Source: Stercorarius parasiticus (lineage: Eukaryota > Chordata > Aves > Charadriiformes > Stercorariidae). From it: a stretch of 64,000 nucleotides of DNA. Below, one piece after another: positions 45,512-59,000 of the stretch. The position numbers and the translations under genes were made by a program. The stretch is taken from the NCBI GenBank assembly GCA_013396915.1, contig VWZL01005003.1, forward strand, positions 361,475-425,474, given 5' to 3'. Numbering within the stretch: the stretch's first letter is position 1; each line of letters starts with the position of its first letter. The notes beneath the pieces were generated by a model that saw only the letters and a list, made by a program, of their open reading frames with translations, was not told the DNA's origin and ran no database searches.

Positions 45512-48500
45512 TGGACAGAGAAGAGAAGAGCCTCAGGGCCCAGGAAAAAACAGCAAATTGATTGACAGTAGTATGGGTAGCCCACTTCTGCTTGCTGACT
45601 GACTTTGTAATCGATAAGTTTCAACTCTGGCTAGAAAAGCTGCCTATTTGCTTTTATTGCACTCTGTTATTTCCCCTGAAATAACTTGCCTAACAGTACT
45701 GCTTTATTTTCTAATTGCTTCTGGGATAGTAAATAAGTGCATATCAAGCGAAAAAAAACCCCAAAACACCAAGGCAATAGCCCTGAAACTCCTTTTCTGG
45801 TGTTGATACTACTGCAACTTCAAAATAGAGTACCGTTCTACAAACCTCACCTGAAAGAACAAATAAATCAAAAAGTGGTACTTTCAGCAAACAGAAAATA
45901 GGGATGTATACATGTGGTCAATTCTTTCACTTTGCAGAGTCATTTCTCATCACCTTAATGAAATTATAAGCAGTGGTCTTTCTTCCAAGATAGAATAATT
46001 AAGAATCAATTACATTTTACACTGACTACACTGTAACCATTATGCAATTGGGAAGCAGCTATATTGTCATTTTTATGTAGTTACACTGAATTACACAATC
46101 ATTTCAATGGAGTTATATTGAGAAATAGCATGTAAATTTGTTCATATTAAGTCTTGCAACTTAAGGACTCTGTGATGTAACTGCTCACTTGGAACAGGCT
46201 CTAAATCTAGCATGTACAACCCCGTGACTATGAAGGGAAAGAAAAGGCTCCTTAATAAGTCAGAAGTGTTATCATTAGTATCTTTTAATGCAAAGTGGTT
46301 ACATGCTAGTGAATTACTTCAATTACTCTATTATATTGCTGAGCTAAAGAAAAGGAAAAATTGATAAAACTGTGGTGAAAACTTCATAATATGCAGAAAT
46401 TAAGAACAGGGCTCAAAAAGCTATCAATGAATGCATTCAGCTGGTACCTTCAAAATTTGAAAGATACTTAACGTTAAATGGGAGAACTTCAAATCACTAA
46501 TTCAGTTCACAGTGCGCTTTGGGGATTTGAGTAATTTCATATTTGTATAACGTCTCTATAATGCTGTGAATTTAAAGTTGAGCAAGGTTTTTAATTTTTA
46601 CTTGTGGCATGGTGGGATATAAAACACACCTATGGTGAAGCTATAATAGAAAGTTTTCATTTTTTGACTGATCCAAACCATGAACCTTAGGGCCTGAAAG
46701 AATAAAAGGTTCTTACTCAAATGTGGTGCAAAAATAAACACTTCAAAGGAGAACCCCATCTGAACGCAGCAGAAGGAGGTGTGTGAGTCAGGAGAAGGGG
46801 CTGGCTGAATTCATGAAAGCTGACAGGGACAATTTCTTGCCCTACAGGGGACTGATATCTCTGGTAAAGTTTGAAAATCTGAGACTGATAAAGAGGAACC
46901 TAATCTGGGCAAGGCTTGCACAGTAATTGTAAAGGATTTCTAAATTTTCCCTCAGTTCTCCAGCAACCTAGCTACAGAGTTAAGCCTACCAAACAGAGGA
47001 ATACGGAAAGAAGGCACCACTATATTGAGTAGCAGTAACTGTTTTTTCCTCAATAGAAAAACTCTCCTGTTTAAGCATAAGGTTTAAAAAATAAATATAG
47101 AACTTAAATAACAATTTTAAAAGTTCTCCTTCACACATAACTTTGCTTTTCTGTTGAGAGCACAGAAGTGTTCAGAAATCTCATCTTTCCAGCTGTGGCT
47201 TTGAAAGCTTGTCAAATGCAGATGGAAATAATGAACAACCTTCTTCATTAGGCGCCATGTATCAGTCACTCTCATCTTCACGAGAAAAAAAGATTTTAAG
47301 TAACAAGAACATAAATTTCACTGAAGTTAATCTAAAGTCCTCAATGTCATTTGATTGCATCTGTTCTTAAGTTGGTCCCATCCAGGGTATTTTTTTGCAT
47401 TGGAGAGCAACTACCACCCTTTGCTCTACTAACATTATTACTTCGTGACTGAATCAGACAATGCTGAGGCAAGAGATCAGCTTCTTTCTCATCTAGGAAC
47501 AATGTCTTCTACCCTGCAGGCTCCAGCAAGCCTGCCGTTCAGCTTGTCCAAAAGAAAAGCAGACTTTATTGGAAAATTCCTTACTTAGCAAGGAAATTTG
47601 GAAAATTAGAGGTAATTACAAAGAAACTCATTTAGCCGGACATTATGAAAAGGACTGATAGGGGAGAACAAGGATTTAATTAAAGTTCGGAAATATTCCC
47701 TGCAATGCACAGAACTGATTTTTTTTCTCTTATTTTTAAGGTTGTCTCTGAGAACATGTCTCAAGTCCTGCATAATTTGAGGAAATTGCCCTGCAATATG
47801 CCTCATAAATAGGATTCGTTCTCTACTTTCTCTACTGCCCATCCATCTCATGAACAAGGTGACATCTGATCCAAAATATTACCTTATCAAAGCATTTTGT
47901 TTTGATTCATGTGACTGGCCCATTTCAACCTTGCATAATCTAGATGAATACAAAGATATTTCCCAAGTAATATTTTCCAAAACTGCACACAGAATCATTA
48001 TTTTCTTCAACTAATTCAGCTCCACCTATTAGCTTATGAGAGCTCTAAATATACTAACGAAAAGAAAACATTGGAAGCTGAATGTCTAAGGCCACTGATA
48101 CAGTACCTTAATACAAAAGGACATCACAGGTTTCATAGTGAAGCATGCATTAGCCACATCTGATGAGAGATACCCATTGTAAGTATCAAGGTTTCTGAGA
48201 GATTTCTTAATGGGCTTCATCATTTGCTCCCTATTTTTTGAAATGGTTTTGAAATTCATTAATGATAAGGTGGGACCAGTAAATGGGTAGATAAACTCAG
48301 GAGTAAATAGCCTGCTCTTAGCTGGTTTATGGCTGACTTTAAAAAAAGATACCTTTTAGGTATCTAAACCTAACCTTTTAGGTTCGTATAGGATAGGGAA
48401 GCCATCCTATGCGAACACAATACTACTAACTGTCGGTAACGTTCTTAGCAAGCACCATCACTGGCAGTACTTCTGCATTAACTGATACCCTTGCCATTTT

Positions 48501-48559
48501 CAATGCAACAGACTTTAAACACACGGTTACTTGAACACTGTTTAAATCTTCACAAACTA
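45512..48559. other. Unique sequence, no gene seen
   Basis: AT-rich single-copy DNA. The single frame of note (47606-47857, minus, 83 codons) has no recognisable domain. No repeat family identified. Confidence 0.4.
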
Positions 48560-48690
48560 GTAGTTTTGCCATTCTCCATTATTTCCATTTTACAAGTGGG
48601 TAAATCGAAAGACAGAGAAGCTATGACTCACCTAAAACTGAGTCATATTGACTTTCATCCCTTGGCTTCAACTGACAAAATGTGCTCCGT
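48560..48690 (-). mobile_element. MIR-like SINE remnant
   Basis: The plus strand reads like the reverse-complement MIR core: 'tccattttacaagtgggtaa', 'gaaagacagagaagctatga', then a 'ctcacctaaaactgagtc' block. The order agrees with MIR, but divergence is high and the ends are unclear. Confidence 0.5.
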
Positions 48691-49269
48691 CCCTTATGTC
48701 CCAGAGTAAATCAAAGCAGCTTTTCCATTAAGTTTCAGACATGTCTCGTCCACACTGTTGTCTGCTGGTCATGGAAAACATAATGAAGTAAACTAAGTTT
48801 GCACGTGCACCAAAGTGATCTCAAAATTTCTCTTTTCTTTTTGTACTCTTCAAAGGTGTATTGTCAAAAAGATTATATCAAATTTTTAAAATTACCCAAG
48901 AGAGTTTCTTTTACATAATAGGGGAAGTTTGCAATAAAAATTTCTGACAGGCTCTTAGCTAAAGGCACTAGCAAAATTCTCTGGTCTGTGCATTCTGACT
49001 AATTCGTTGGTACATTTTACATTCACTTAATCTGTCTACCCTCAGTTGATCTCATTGGCATTTGAAATTCTGGTTAAGAAGGAGCATAAAGAGCGGTTCA
49101 GGCATTTTACCCCTGTCCAAACTATCTGACAGCGTCAGCCTCCACATTTGTCGTTAGATTTCTATGAGACATCTAATGCAGTGTCCAGCTTAATATTCTG
49201 GCTAAAATGGGGTAATTAAGATTGATATATGGGCTGTAAAATCTTTTATCTTCTTATGGGTATTAATTA
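48691..49269. other. Unique sequence, no gene seen
   Basis: AT-rich DNA. The part from about 48990 to 49260 contains homeodomain-type motifs ('ggggtaattaagattga' near 49209, 'tattaattaaat' near 49261) but no gene or repeat. Confidence 0.35.
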
Positions 49270-49335
49270 AATAGGAAGTGATTATACATTTGATCTCATT
49301 CATTCAATCACCACAACACCCATGTAAACAGTATT
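49270..49335 (-). mobile_element. Short MIR-like scrap
   Basis: The block 'tgatctcattcattcaatca' followed by 'ccacaacacccatgtaaaca' resembles the reverse-complement MIR 3' region (atctcatttaatcctcacaacaacccta). Very short and diverged. Confidence 0.35.
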
Positions 49336-50049
49336 TTGACTAAATACGCCTGTGCCTAGTAAAGTATGTTTTATATCCTCACTGTGCTTTGGCTAACTGT
49401 AAAGAATTTATCACACTGGCAATCTGGACCTACGTCTATTGAAAATCTATCCACGCTTTCTGCTCCACGAAAATACATTTAGAGCTATTCCAGTGACGCT
49501 TCCTTTCTGTGATATTAGTTGGCCAAAAACCTTTATATTAGCTACCCTGATGCAAAATGAGGTCGAAGCCCTTGGTAACCCACAAATCACTTCATGTCAT
49601 TTGTTGCTAAATGGATGCATTTGCTAGTGAAGTCGTCCCCAGTTGACTCAGTGGAGATATCACAAAACAGCACGATCTTCAAAGATAATTTTACCAGCCT
49701 CACTATGTCTGCGTGGCATCTCTACTCAAGGTCACTAGCAGCATTAGTTAACCAGATATGAGTTTATCCATCATCATGAGCAACTTTTGCAAGGTTGCAG
49801 CTAATTTAAATGGGGCTCATGTATATTTTAACTGAGCTGCAGTGATGACAGCAGTTGCAGCATAGACTGACTCATCATTATTAATCCTGGAGCACTAACA
49901 TGCAGAATAGCTTTCACTGCAGTTTTGTACTTTGTAGAGCTAATACACAGGTATGAAATAGGGTGGCACCTTGGACCTGCTCTCCTGTCTCCTTACTTGT
50001 ATTCCTATTCAGTGCCAAGTATAATAAATCTTTAAAACATGAACTCCTT
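49336..50049. other. Unique sequence, no gene seen
   Basis: AT-rich DNA with no recognised gene or repeat; 49730-49960 has a conserved-element-like texture ('cattagttaaccagatatga', 'tcatcattattaatcctgga') but nothing conclusive. Confidence 0.35.
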
Positions 50050-51055
50050 TATGTCAGGCTGTGTGATAAATAGCTCATCTGCAGATGTGCAAAGGAGTAG
50101 AGGCGCAAAAGGAGGTGGGGAACCCAAACACCACCCTGCCCCAGCACCACCCAGGCACATCCCAGAAGAGCATCAGCCCATACAATGAGGCACATTTGCA
50201 GGTGGGGAAAGCTCAGTAAGAGGTGGAGGAACGAGCCCCTGCCCAAGCACCCCCAGGGCTGTCCCAGGACAGCCATCAGCCCCAGTGGTCCAGCTGGGAA
50301 ACCCAGCACCTCAGGTCAATGGGAGAGGCTCTCTAGCACCTCACAGTCTGAGGGGTATGGGGCACATTATGGTTGTAGGCAAAAGCATTTTGGGATTACA
50401 GGAGACTTATTATGGAACAAGTGTGGGAAATGAGGGATAAAGGGATAAAAGGGGCCTTACTTGTAAGTAGGGTGCTGGTTAGCATGTTTGTCTGGCCATG
50501 CCCTGCACCTGATCATCCCAGCCAGTCGTGCATTCTTATTAAACTCCTGGATGAGGGAAATCCCTATTCCATGTGCATGTACGTGCATGGAGGTCTAAGT
50601 GCCAACAGCTGGATTGAGGACCAGGAGTCACCACGGACCACGTGTCTGGGGTACCAGCAACTAAAGGTAGTGAGGCTACGTAAGGCAGTGTGTGGCTGCT
50701 AGTGAAGGCCAAGCCAGACTAGCTAGCAAGCAGGATACGTGCGTATATAAACCCAGCTGCTGGAGACGTCCCAGTGGTAAATACATACGAATTTCTCACT
50801 AACAGCTCTTCATCCTGGTGAACCAGAGAGGGGAACAGGAAGAGGCTGGTGGGGTAGTTTGTTTATGCGTGAATCCTGCGTGTTTCTGCCTGCATTGATC
50901 TGTGTGGCCCACTGTGTATATGTGTATTTTACACCTGCCTTTGCACATGTACCTATCGGGAATACATGCTCAGCCTTGCTACCGGTTGGACCTGGAGCAC
51001 TGACCTACAGCTGCCTTGCCTCTATCAGAGAATTGCTGGATTTGGCAACTCCCTA
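50050..51055 (+). mobile_element. GC-rich island, probable retroelement/LTR-derived
   Basis: GC rises abruptly at about 50050 and falls at about 51055. The first part holds two diverged tandem units with a period near 110 bp (50078-50180 and 50191-50284), each with a 'gcag(a/g)tg' block, a 'gaggtgg' block, a C-rich middle and 'catcagccc' at the end. Further on come 'gcattcttattaaactcctg', a CACGTG at 50639-50644, and a consensus-like TATA box 'gtatataaa' at 50743-50751. The sharp edges, internal repeats, TATA box and 'attaaa' resemble an avian LTR. I cannot find a target-site duplication or paired TG/CA ends, and ATTAAA lies upstream of the TATA box, so the exact nature and bounds are uncertain. 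Confidence 0.45.
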
Positions 51056-51419
51056 AAATTGTATCCTCTCATGAAATTATATACCCTCTATTGCAGCTCT
51101 GGACCATAATACCTGCAGACAGTGACAGCAAGTGACAACGTAGGCTTCCTTTCCACACTAAATATGCAGGATAGCAGCACATTGCCATGGAACTCCCACT
51201 CAACTTTTCCTACAAGTCTGCAAATACTGCCAGGCAGATTACCGTTAGAAGGGCTGGTTTTCCCCCATTTCTGACACTATTCCTTCTGTGAAGTACAGTA
51301 AACAATACCAACACAAACCAAAAAAGAAAGCGGCAGACATAGGCCTAAACAAAGTTCTTTTGAAGTTGACGGGACCCCACCTCATCACATTTTAAAGAAA
51401 AGCTTTAAGCCCCTCTTAT
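51056..51419. other. Unique sequence, no gene seen
   Basis: AT-rich DNA; nothing recognised. Confidence 0.4.
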
Positions 51420-51545
51420 AGATGAGCCATTGTCTTTTCGTCTCCTTCTTAATGTTATTGTGAAGTGCCTTGAGGATACTTGATAATAAGGCAGTCTATG
51501 AGTTGTATTACCTTGTTCTGTATCGCAATGTATTATTAACAACAA
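51420..51545 (+). mobile_element. Old LINE/SINE 3'-tail remnant
   Basis: The block 'attgtgaagtgccttgagga' followed by 'tacttgataataaggcagtc' resembles the 'tgtaaagcgctttgagatcc ... aaggcgctata' tail shared by ancient vertebrate LINEs and their SINE partners. Heavily diverged; subfamily not assignable by eye. Confidence 0.35.
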
Positions 51546-52510
51546 ACACCGAATGAATAATGAAAACATAAGCTGGGAAATTACATTTTCTTCTTCCACT
51601 GCCTGTTTTAGTCTGATCTAAGCAAATTATTGCCTTCTTTTTGATGGTATGAATTTATGTTTGCTTAATGCAAAAGAATACATATAGCATCTATCAATAC
51701 CAATTACCAATAACAATACTGGTGTCATTCTTTAAAAGAGGGATCTGAGGTAGACAACGTTGCTTCCTGGATTTCATAGAAGCTTAAGTATTTTGAATGA
51801 ACTGCTAAAAGCAATTTCCTGAAATAAAAAAGTCTGTAAATTAGAATTTTTCGTTTGACTTTTGACTAGGAAAAACAGCACAGTTCTCCTACAGATCCAA
51901 CGTTCTAAAAATGCAAGTCTAGGAAAGCCATCCATAACAGTATTTTATGCTACAAGTATTATGCCAAGCAGTTAGTGCAAAACATACCATGAGAACAGAA
52001 TTTTGGATGTTGTCCCCGAAGAACATTAAAGTTCATCTCCAATTCTGATCTCAATTTCTTTCATGTTTTGCCTTCTCCATCATACTGTGTTATTTAAGAC
52101 TAATTTATAGCTTCAGGCTTTCAGGTCTCATAGAAATTCGCTGGGTTATTTTATTATCAAGAACATAAATGCTTTTACTGCAACCAGAATTTCATCCAGG
52201 ATGTTTAATCCGTAATGTAATTAAGGATGTAGTTTGGAAAAACTACATTTATACAGGGAATATATGCAAAAATATTCTCACAAATGCTACTTGTACAGTT
52301 TAAAAGGCTATTGCCGCAAACTCACGGAAGATCTCCAGATTAAGGTACTTTTCTTACTGTCCTAACGCAGCATTCCCATTTTCAAACACTACACGGCGCA
52401 CTTTAGTGGCAAAAAATGTCTTCAGCCTGTGCTTGAGTAAGGCATATATATCCCTGACTTGAAGAGAGCATGCCTGGGATGAACCAGCTACTAGGCAATT
52501 ATTCTTCACA
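51546..52510. other. Unique sequence, no gene seen
   Basis: AT-rich single-copy DNA; no gene or repeat recognised. Confidence 0.4.
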
Positions 52511-52515
52511 CTAGG

Positions 52516-53089
52516 TGTCCTGGTTTCGGCTGAGATAGAGTTAATTTTCTTACTAGCAGCTGGTATAGTGCTATGTTTTGGATTTAGGATGAGAATAACG
52601 TTGAAAACACAATAATATTTTAATTTTTGCTAAGCAGTCAAGAACTTTTCAGCTTCTCATACTGGCCTGCTAACAAGAAAGTGGGGGAGCACCCAAGAAG
52701 TTGAGAGGGGACACAGCCAGGACAGCTGACCCCAACTGAACAAAGGGATGTTCCATACCATGTGACATCATGCCCAGCATACAAAGCTGGGGGAAGAAGA
52801 AGGAAGGAGGGGGACATGTTTGGAGTTATGGTGTTTGTCTTCCCAAGTAACTGTTATGTGTGATGGAGCCCTGCTTACCTGGAGATGGCTGAACACCTGC
52901 CTGCTGATGGGAAGTAGTGAATGAATTCCTTGTTTTGCTTTGCTTGTGTGCAGCTTTTGCTTTACCTATGAAACTGTCTTTATGTCAACCCACGAGTTTT
53001 CTCACTTTTATTCTCTCCCCCATCCCACTGCAGGGAGTAAGCAAGCAGCTGTGTGGTGCTTAGCTGTCAGCTGGGGCTAAACCATGACA
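52516..53089 (+). mobile_element. Solo LTR of an endogenous retrovirus (avian)
   Basis: A 574-bp element with textbook bounds. It begins TGTCCTGGTTTCGGC and ends GCTAAACCATGACA, so its ends are imperfect inverted repeats. It is flanked by an exact 5-bp duplication CTAGG at 52511-52515 and 53090-53094. Inside, 'gacagctgaccccaactgaa' and 'ccataccatgtgacatcatg' and the 3' block 'tcaacccacgagttttctca' match a bird LTR type I recognise. A TATA-like 'catacaaag' lies near 52779. No internal retroviral genes remain on either side, so this is a solo LTR left by recombination. The 5-bp duplication fits ERVL-type integration; subfamily naming would need a repeat library. Confidence 0.92.
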
Positions 53090-53094
53090 CTAGG

Positions 53095-56036
53095 CAAATG
53101 TAAGTAACTACTTCACTTACGTTAAAATAGAGAGACTACTACTCCTATGCTTAGAAAGAGATGTACAGAGATGAAAAGAAAAATGCTACTTACAGATAGC
53201 TAAATATTAACCCATCTTCACGGGATTTTTCTGTGTCTTCCAAACACAAAGTTACCAGACATTATAAATGGAATTCAATCTTCAGGTAAGACACTCTGGG
53301 TGATGCTTTTGCTATTGGGAATACTGACTTGGGTATACGTATGTGCCAATTGCTATCTGAGGTTACAGTCAGAACCTTACTTAACCCTTTCTCCTAGGAT
53401 TTCCTCTGATGTGCAAACCTGAAACTTAATCAAAGTATCAATTTGTAACACTTCTTCCAAGACATTTATTTTTCTTTCCATTTTTTATTCGGATTTTCCC
53501 CAATATTAGACACACTGCTATCCCTTGAATTTGGATAGCTATAACTATCTCCCATTCAAATATAAGGAAAATTTACTACTGAATTCAGTTGAGTCCAAGG
53601 GTACAACCATAAATGACTATTCATTACTGTCCTCATTAGGAGGGAAACGGGTAGACAACCCAGCTAACTGGCTGAAACATCAGAGTGCAACTTCCTGCTA
53701 TGAAAAATGTATTACCTCCAACCACACAAAGTGTATTTCACAGGAATGTATAAAGGGGAATGATGCCTTCAGATCATTACCAATTCTCAACAAAGACTAG
53801 ACATAATCAAAAACATTTGAGCAGCAATACTGGACAGGGGTGACTGATTCAGCTTTCAGGGGACTTGACAGACTAATATTTGTAGAAAGGGACTTTTATT
53901 CTTCTCTTATCTCCTGCACAACTCGTGCATGAACTGCGGTTTGATCCTTGGAGCTCTCAACGCAGCTAGGGAAAGGAAAACTCAGTGGGTGCCTAACTAC
54001 TAAAAAGTCTTTCCTTTTCCTGCATAATTCCAAAATACAACTGCTCAGGACAGAAAACATAGCTTTAAGCTTGAAAGATAGATCAGGCAATCAAACAGAA
54101 CATCAGATGGCCTCCTAGCTAGAAAAGCTGACTAGTCACACTAGTGTGTCATTTCTCATGGCAGATCTATTTAGCCATTGCACAAGCTTCATAAGACACT
54201 CCCTAATTAACTGCTTGACTTTATTTAATTAAAATCACACCTGTAATAACAAACTAGAGAAATTACCACCTACTTGGACTAGAAAACATTAGGACCGTAA
54301 TGCTTTATTTCTTAAGAAGAAAGGGTAAGTAATCGACTCATTTTCACTGCACACCAGTAATACCTCATGAGACCACATTCTGAAAATAGCAGCACTGCTG
54401 TAACCTGTAATCAGTTTAGTTATGAATTTGCTTGCAAATACATTAGTGAAATCAGAGGGGTTTTCAAAATTTTAACCCAATACTGTGGCTAAAAACACTG
54501 CTAGAGAAGAGATTGTATAAACTTTATACAGTAAACACTACTTTTATTGTTTTGCTTAGACCAGTAATGCTGTTTGGAACGCTCTCAATTCACATGCTTC
54601 TTGTGGTAGTAGATGTCATTTCCTATTGACCAGACATTTTGAAAGTATTCTACAGTAGCTTAAAACTACTATACAGATACCAATAAAAATTAATAGAGCA
54701 CGAGACAGACATCTCAAGAACGTATTTGAAAAATGCTTCATAGCATTTTGTAATCGCAAGAATTTCTCAAAGTCAGAAAGTGGTGTTAGTCGTGCAGTTC
54801 CTATTGAAAGCTAACAGACATCAGGCACCTTTGTCCCTTTGAAAAGTTCTCTTTTAAATTGTTTTGATATCATTATCTCAGTAATGACAGTTTTAAGTGT
54901 AGACTGTGTATGACATCTAGATCTGCCCCCTTTTTTCTTGATGTTCTTGACTTGCTACATATTTTTCTTGTAGCGTTTGGTTGAATTCCTTTTAAAGCAT
55001 GATTCACAACACATTTTCTCTTAACTCATTAGTGTTCCCGAAATGAATGGATGGAAGATGATTTAAAACTGGTTTCTATCATCATGCATCACACTAAGTG
55101 TTATAAAATGTCTGGACTCAGGGACTGGGCAAGCATAGGAATGCGTTTCCTCTTCTCTTCTGGAAGCTCCTGGTCTGGACTGAGACAAGAAGGAATGAAA
55201 TGCAGCGCCAAGCATGGAACATATGTGATTGGGTTTTGTCTTCTTTGTGGTTCAAAGCTGTCTTCCATATTTTCATGAATATCTATTCATATATTCAATG
55301 GCATTATTCACATATACAAAGTTGACTATTTGCTTAAGCACTACATGAACTCAGAATCCACATTTGCACAGTCTATCCATACTACTAAAGGGCTAATCTG
55401 CAACTGCAAAGCACAATACATAATTAAATTGCCCAGCATAAAACTTTGGAAAAGGACCTTGTACAATCTTCTGATTTTATGTCTTTCAAGAACTGAAGTT
55501 TTATTTCATCACACTCCATGACACAATCCTTATTCTATGTTCTATTGAAAAATGTAGCTAAAATATGAACCTGTTACTTCTAATGTTGAAAAAGAAAGCA
55601 TACTTGGCAAATTTCTTCATTGTGTAATTTTCCTTAGCGATAAAAATCAAGATAAATTTGCGTTAAATTCTGTTTGAAGTAGTCAGCACGTTTATCTAGA
55701 GTCAACAGTACTTCCTTTTATCATTATTTTACCTTTTATATCCAAATTGAGGCACATTCTATGCCATTTTGAGAATTAGGATGTATCCTATAAGAGATCA
55801 AGCTAGTATCTTTCATGATATGATGAGGTTTTATTTTTCATGGACTTCTCAAAACAGACTTTTCTCACTTTAAAATTGGAAATTGACAAAAAATATCTTT
55901 CCAGTTTGCAATTTTATGATGTTGAAAGGTCTTTTTGTAAGAAAAGAAAGCAATATCTCAGTATAACAATGACTGACAAAAAGAGATGGGAAAAGTTCTT
56001 CAGAATTCAGCCCTATTTTATTTATTAAAATTTAAA
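53095..56036. other. Unique sequence, no gene seen
   Basis: AT-rich single-copy DNA. Frames such as 53525-53800 (plus, 91 codons) and 55051-55278 (plus) have no recognisable domain and no splice context. Confidence 0.4.
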
Positions 56037-56037
56037 N
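56037..56037. other. Ambiguous base / single-N gap
   Basis: One N in an AT-rich stretch. Unlike the N at 43215, the sequences on its two sides are not duplicates of each other. Confidence 0.97.
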
Positions 56038-59000
56038 ATATAATCATTCCAATGGGAACTTTGGCAGCCGGACATGACAGAAGTTATTTTCATTTCTTCT
56101 TTTTTATGTTTCTCCCAAGTTCAGTCAAATTAGCAATGCTTTAAGTATGCAGTAAAAGGAATAGCCATTGAACCTGTATATGGATTCCTGTACTCTTAAC
56201 TCCTCTAAGACCTGCAGAAACTCAATCCAAGATACGATCCATGACATAATGCCAGCTTTTGCAAACCCTTAAGTATGCACATGCATTTACTTATGTGAGC
56301 AAAAACTATGCACATGCTTCATTGTCACATGAGGGACTAGTCTGCATAATTCACGCTATGCAACGTGGTATCTTTACTGATTGAAGATATTAGGTGATTA
56401 CCTCAAAAGGATGATAATTTTAATGATGCAGTGTTGTACTGCTTAACTTTTTTAAAATGAGTTCATCACTGGGACATGGCCTAAGAGCAGACAGAATATG
56501 AGCAATTTACAGCCAAAAGGAAAGAGAATATTAACAGAGAAAAACAGGAGAATGAGGAGTACTACATAGACAGGATTAATTTCAACATCTACTAAGAATG
56601 CTTTCATAAAAGATTATTACCTACATTATTTTAATTCTCCCAAGGTCAAATTGATCCATTAAATCAGTTCTTTTTAGGCATTCACAAAAGCACCTAAATG
56701 TAGCTTTAAATCACACATCCATTTTCTCTCAAATTTTAAAAACTCTTTCAGAATGGGAATTTTATTCATCAATTAATATTCACAAGTTGTTTTTAATGCT
56801 ATTTCAACATACGCTTATCAAGATATATACCAAAGCCTAGAAAACGAAAAGCCGATTCAATCACTTGAGAAAAGAAATGCTAATTTTTTTCAGTCCTTTT
56901 TCACTTAGAAAAAGCCTCATCTGTGAATTCATCTGCTTTAATTCACAATTCTGGTACCAAGAGGAGTTTTGGGTTCAGAAGCAGGCATCTAAACAGAGGG
57001 GGGTGAATATTAGGACAATATATGTTGAAATTCACAAGAAAATAAATATTTTCAATATCTTTCAAACTTAGAGCTGTCAGTTTCAGCCAATTTTTTTTTT
57101 GTTTGTTTTCATGAGGAACATATATCTTTCCAGTCAGTTGTTCCCTATTTCTTATTCTCTCTCTCTTTTAAAACATTTTTTTGTTTACTTTCCTTCTCTG
57201 ACTTGTTTGCTGCTTTTTTATTAGGCAGAATGTCAGAAAAGATTGATCTTTATTTATCTGTGTAAGAGAGGATGTCACAGTTTGCTTTTCTTTGACGACT
57301 TGTTTATATAACAGATGAAAGAATATCAAGCAGTAAACCAGAAACCTATTATTATGTTGAGAACCTTAACAAGAGATGGACCAAAATATTTTTATTGACG
57401 CAATCAGTTGCTTCATTGATCAGATGAAAAAGTCCTGCACACCTATCCTATGCAGTTAGAGGACTCATTAAAGTTTGAGGATTGTAAATGCTTCTGGATA
57501 TCTGCTACTGCAGCGGTGCTTCAAGTTCAGTTTCAGCTCCTCCCAGCGCTAGGCCATTTTATATAAACCTATATCCCTGAAAGGAAGGAACTGAATAAAT
57601 AAATAAGAGAGCTCAACGTCTTTCCCTGTTTCCAGGCTTTGCCTTCCTGGCTTCCCTTTCCCGTCTCTGTGCCAGACACCTTCTTTGTTAAATTTCTCCT
57701 TTCACCTGGAGATGTCTCCTTTCTGTACACACAAGTTGAGGTTAATACGTCTCTCCACAACCAGCCTGGTGCACACACAAGCCTAAAATGCCTTATCAAA
57801 TTCCCCATTTACACTTGAAGCTTACCATACTAGGGATGCTCTCTTGCATGTTTGCACAGGGACTAGGCTTGGGGGGAGGCTCTCAAGGAACAAAGAGTAT
57901 ATAATAATTGTTGCCTGTTTCCCACAGACATTGTATTGACACAGCTTTATTTTATGTTGTGTGGAGACTTTTTCAAGCGTGTGTTAGAAACACATATATG
58001 AAAAGATTTATTTCTTATTATTTCAGTAAATCTTAGCAGTTACCAAATGCTCTTGGGGAGCATTTGAGACACCTGTGTTTGGTTTTAATTATTCTCAGAG
58101 ATTGTCTGCACAATCATAACAACCTGGCAGATACTGCATTTTAGGTGCAGTTTTAGATGATCTAAAATTAGTGCCTTCGAATTGATTCAGCAGACTCCGC
58201 CAAAGGAAAATAATGTGGAGCTCCTAAAGCCAATGAAGACTGATCTCAGAGGTGATTTACTGGCTCAAACTGTCCTTGAACTGGACAAGGAGAAAACTTG
58301 TGCTCAGATCTCTGATGACATGAGGAGATGTCCGTAGTGCTGGGAGATAAGGAAGAGCAATATTCCTCCCACTACTGATTTTATGACTGATGCCTACTTC
58401 TTTGTTCAATGAAAACATATGTAAAAGAGGTGTAATCAGGTATTCAGTAAGGAAAGAAAGGATAATCCACGATCTTCACTTCTCTACATCCATCTACACA
58501 CTTCAGCAACTATGAACAGCATCAATATAGGTAAGGTGAGCATTAGACCCCAGGGTTAACAATCACCAAGAGGAATCCTGGCAGTATATATCTGTCATAC
58601 TATTTCTAGGTCAAACATCTTCTTATCCAATTTTCCCCCGATGGCAAAAAGCCTAGGTGAGGGATGAGTTTGGTCTGTCTGCTTGCATTCATGAGAATAG
58701 TTTTCAACCACATATAGGATCTTTTCTCATTTTGTTGTAATGAGTGTTTACCACATTGCAAACTCTGAGGAGTAAACACAGAGTTCTCATCAAACCAACC
58801 AATGTGCTTATTAGCCTCCAAAATGCTCTTACAGCACCAAAACGTAGTGTATGAGTATAGAATACTAATTTGACAAGAAGGTAAATGGTTCTTTAAATAC
58901 TAGAAGCATTTATTAAATAACCAAATTTCCAAGCCCTGCTGTGACTGAATCACAGAGGATGCATTAATGAACACTTATATTCAGTGAATTGCTAGAATAC

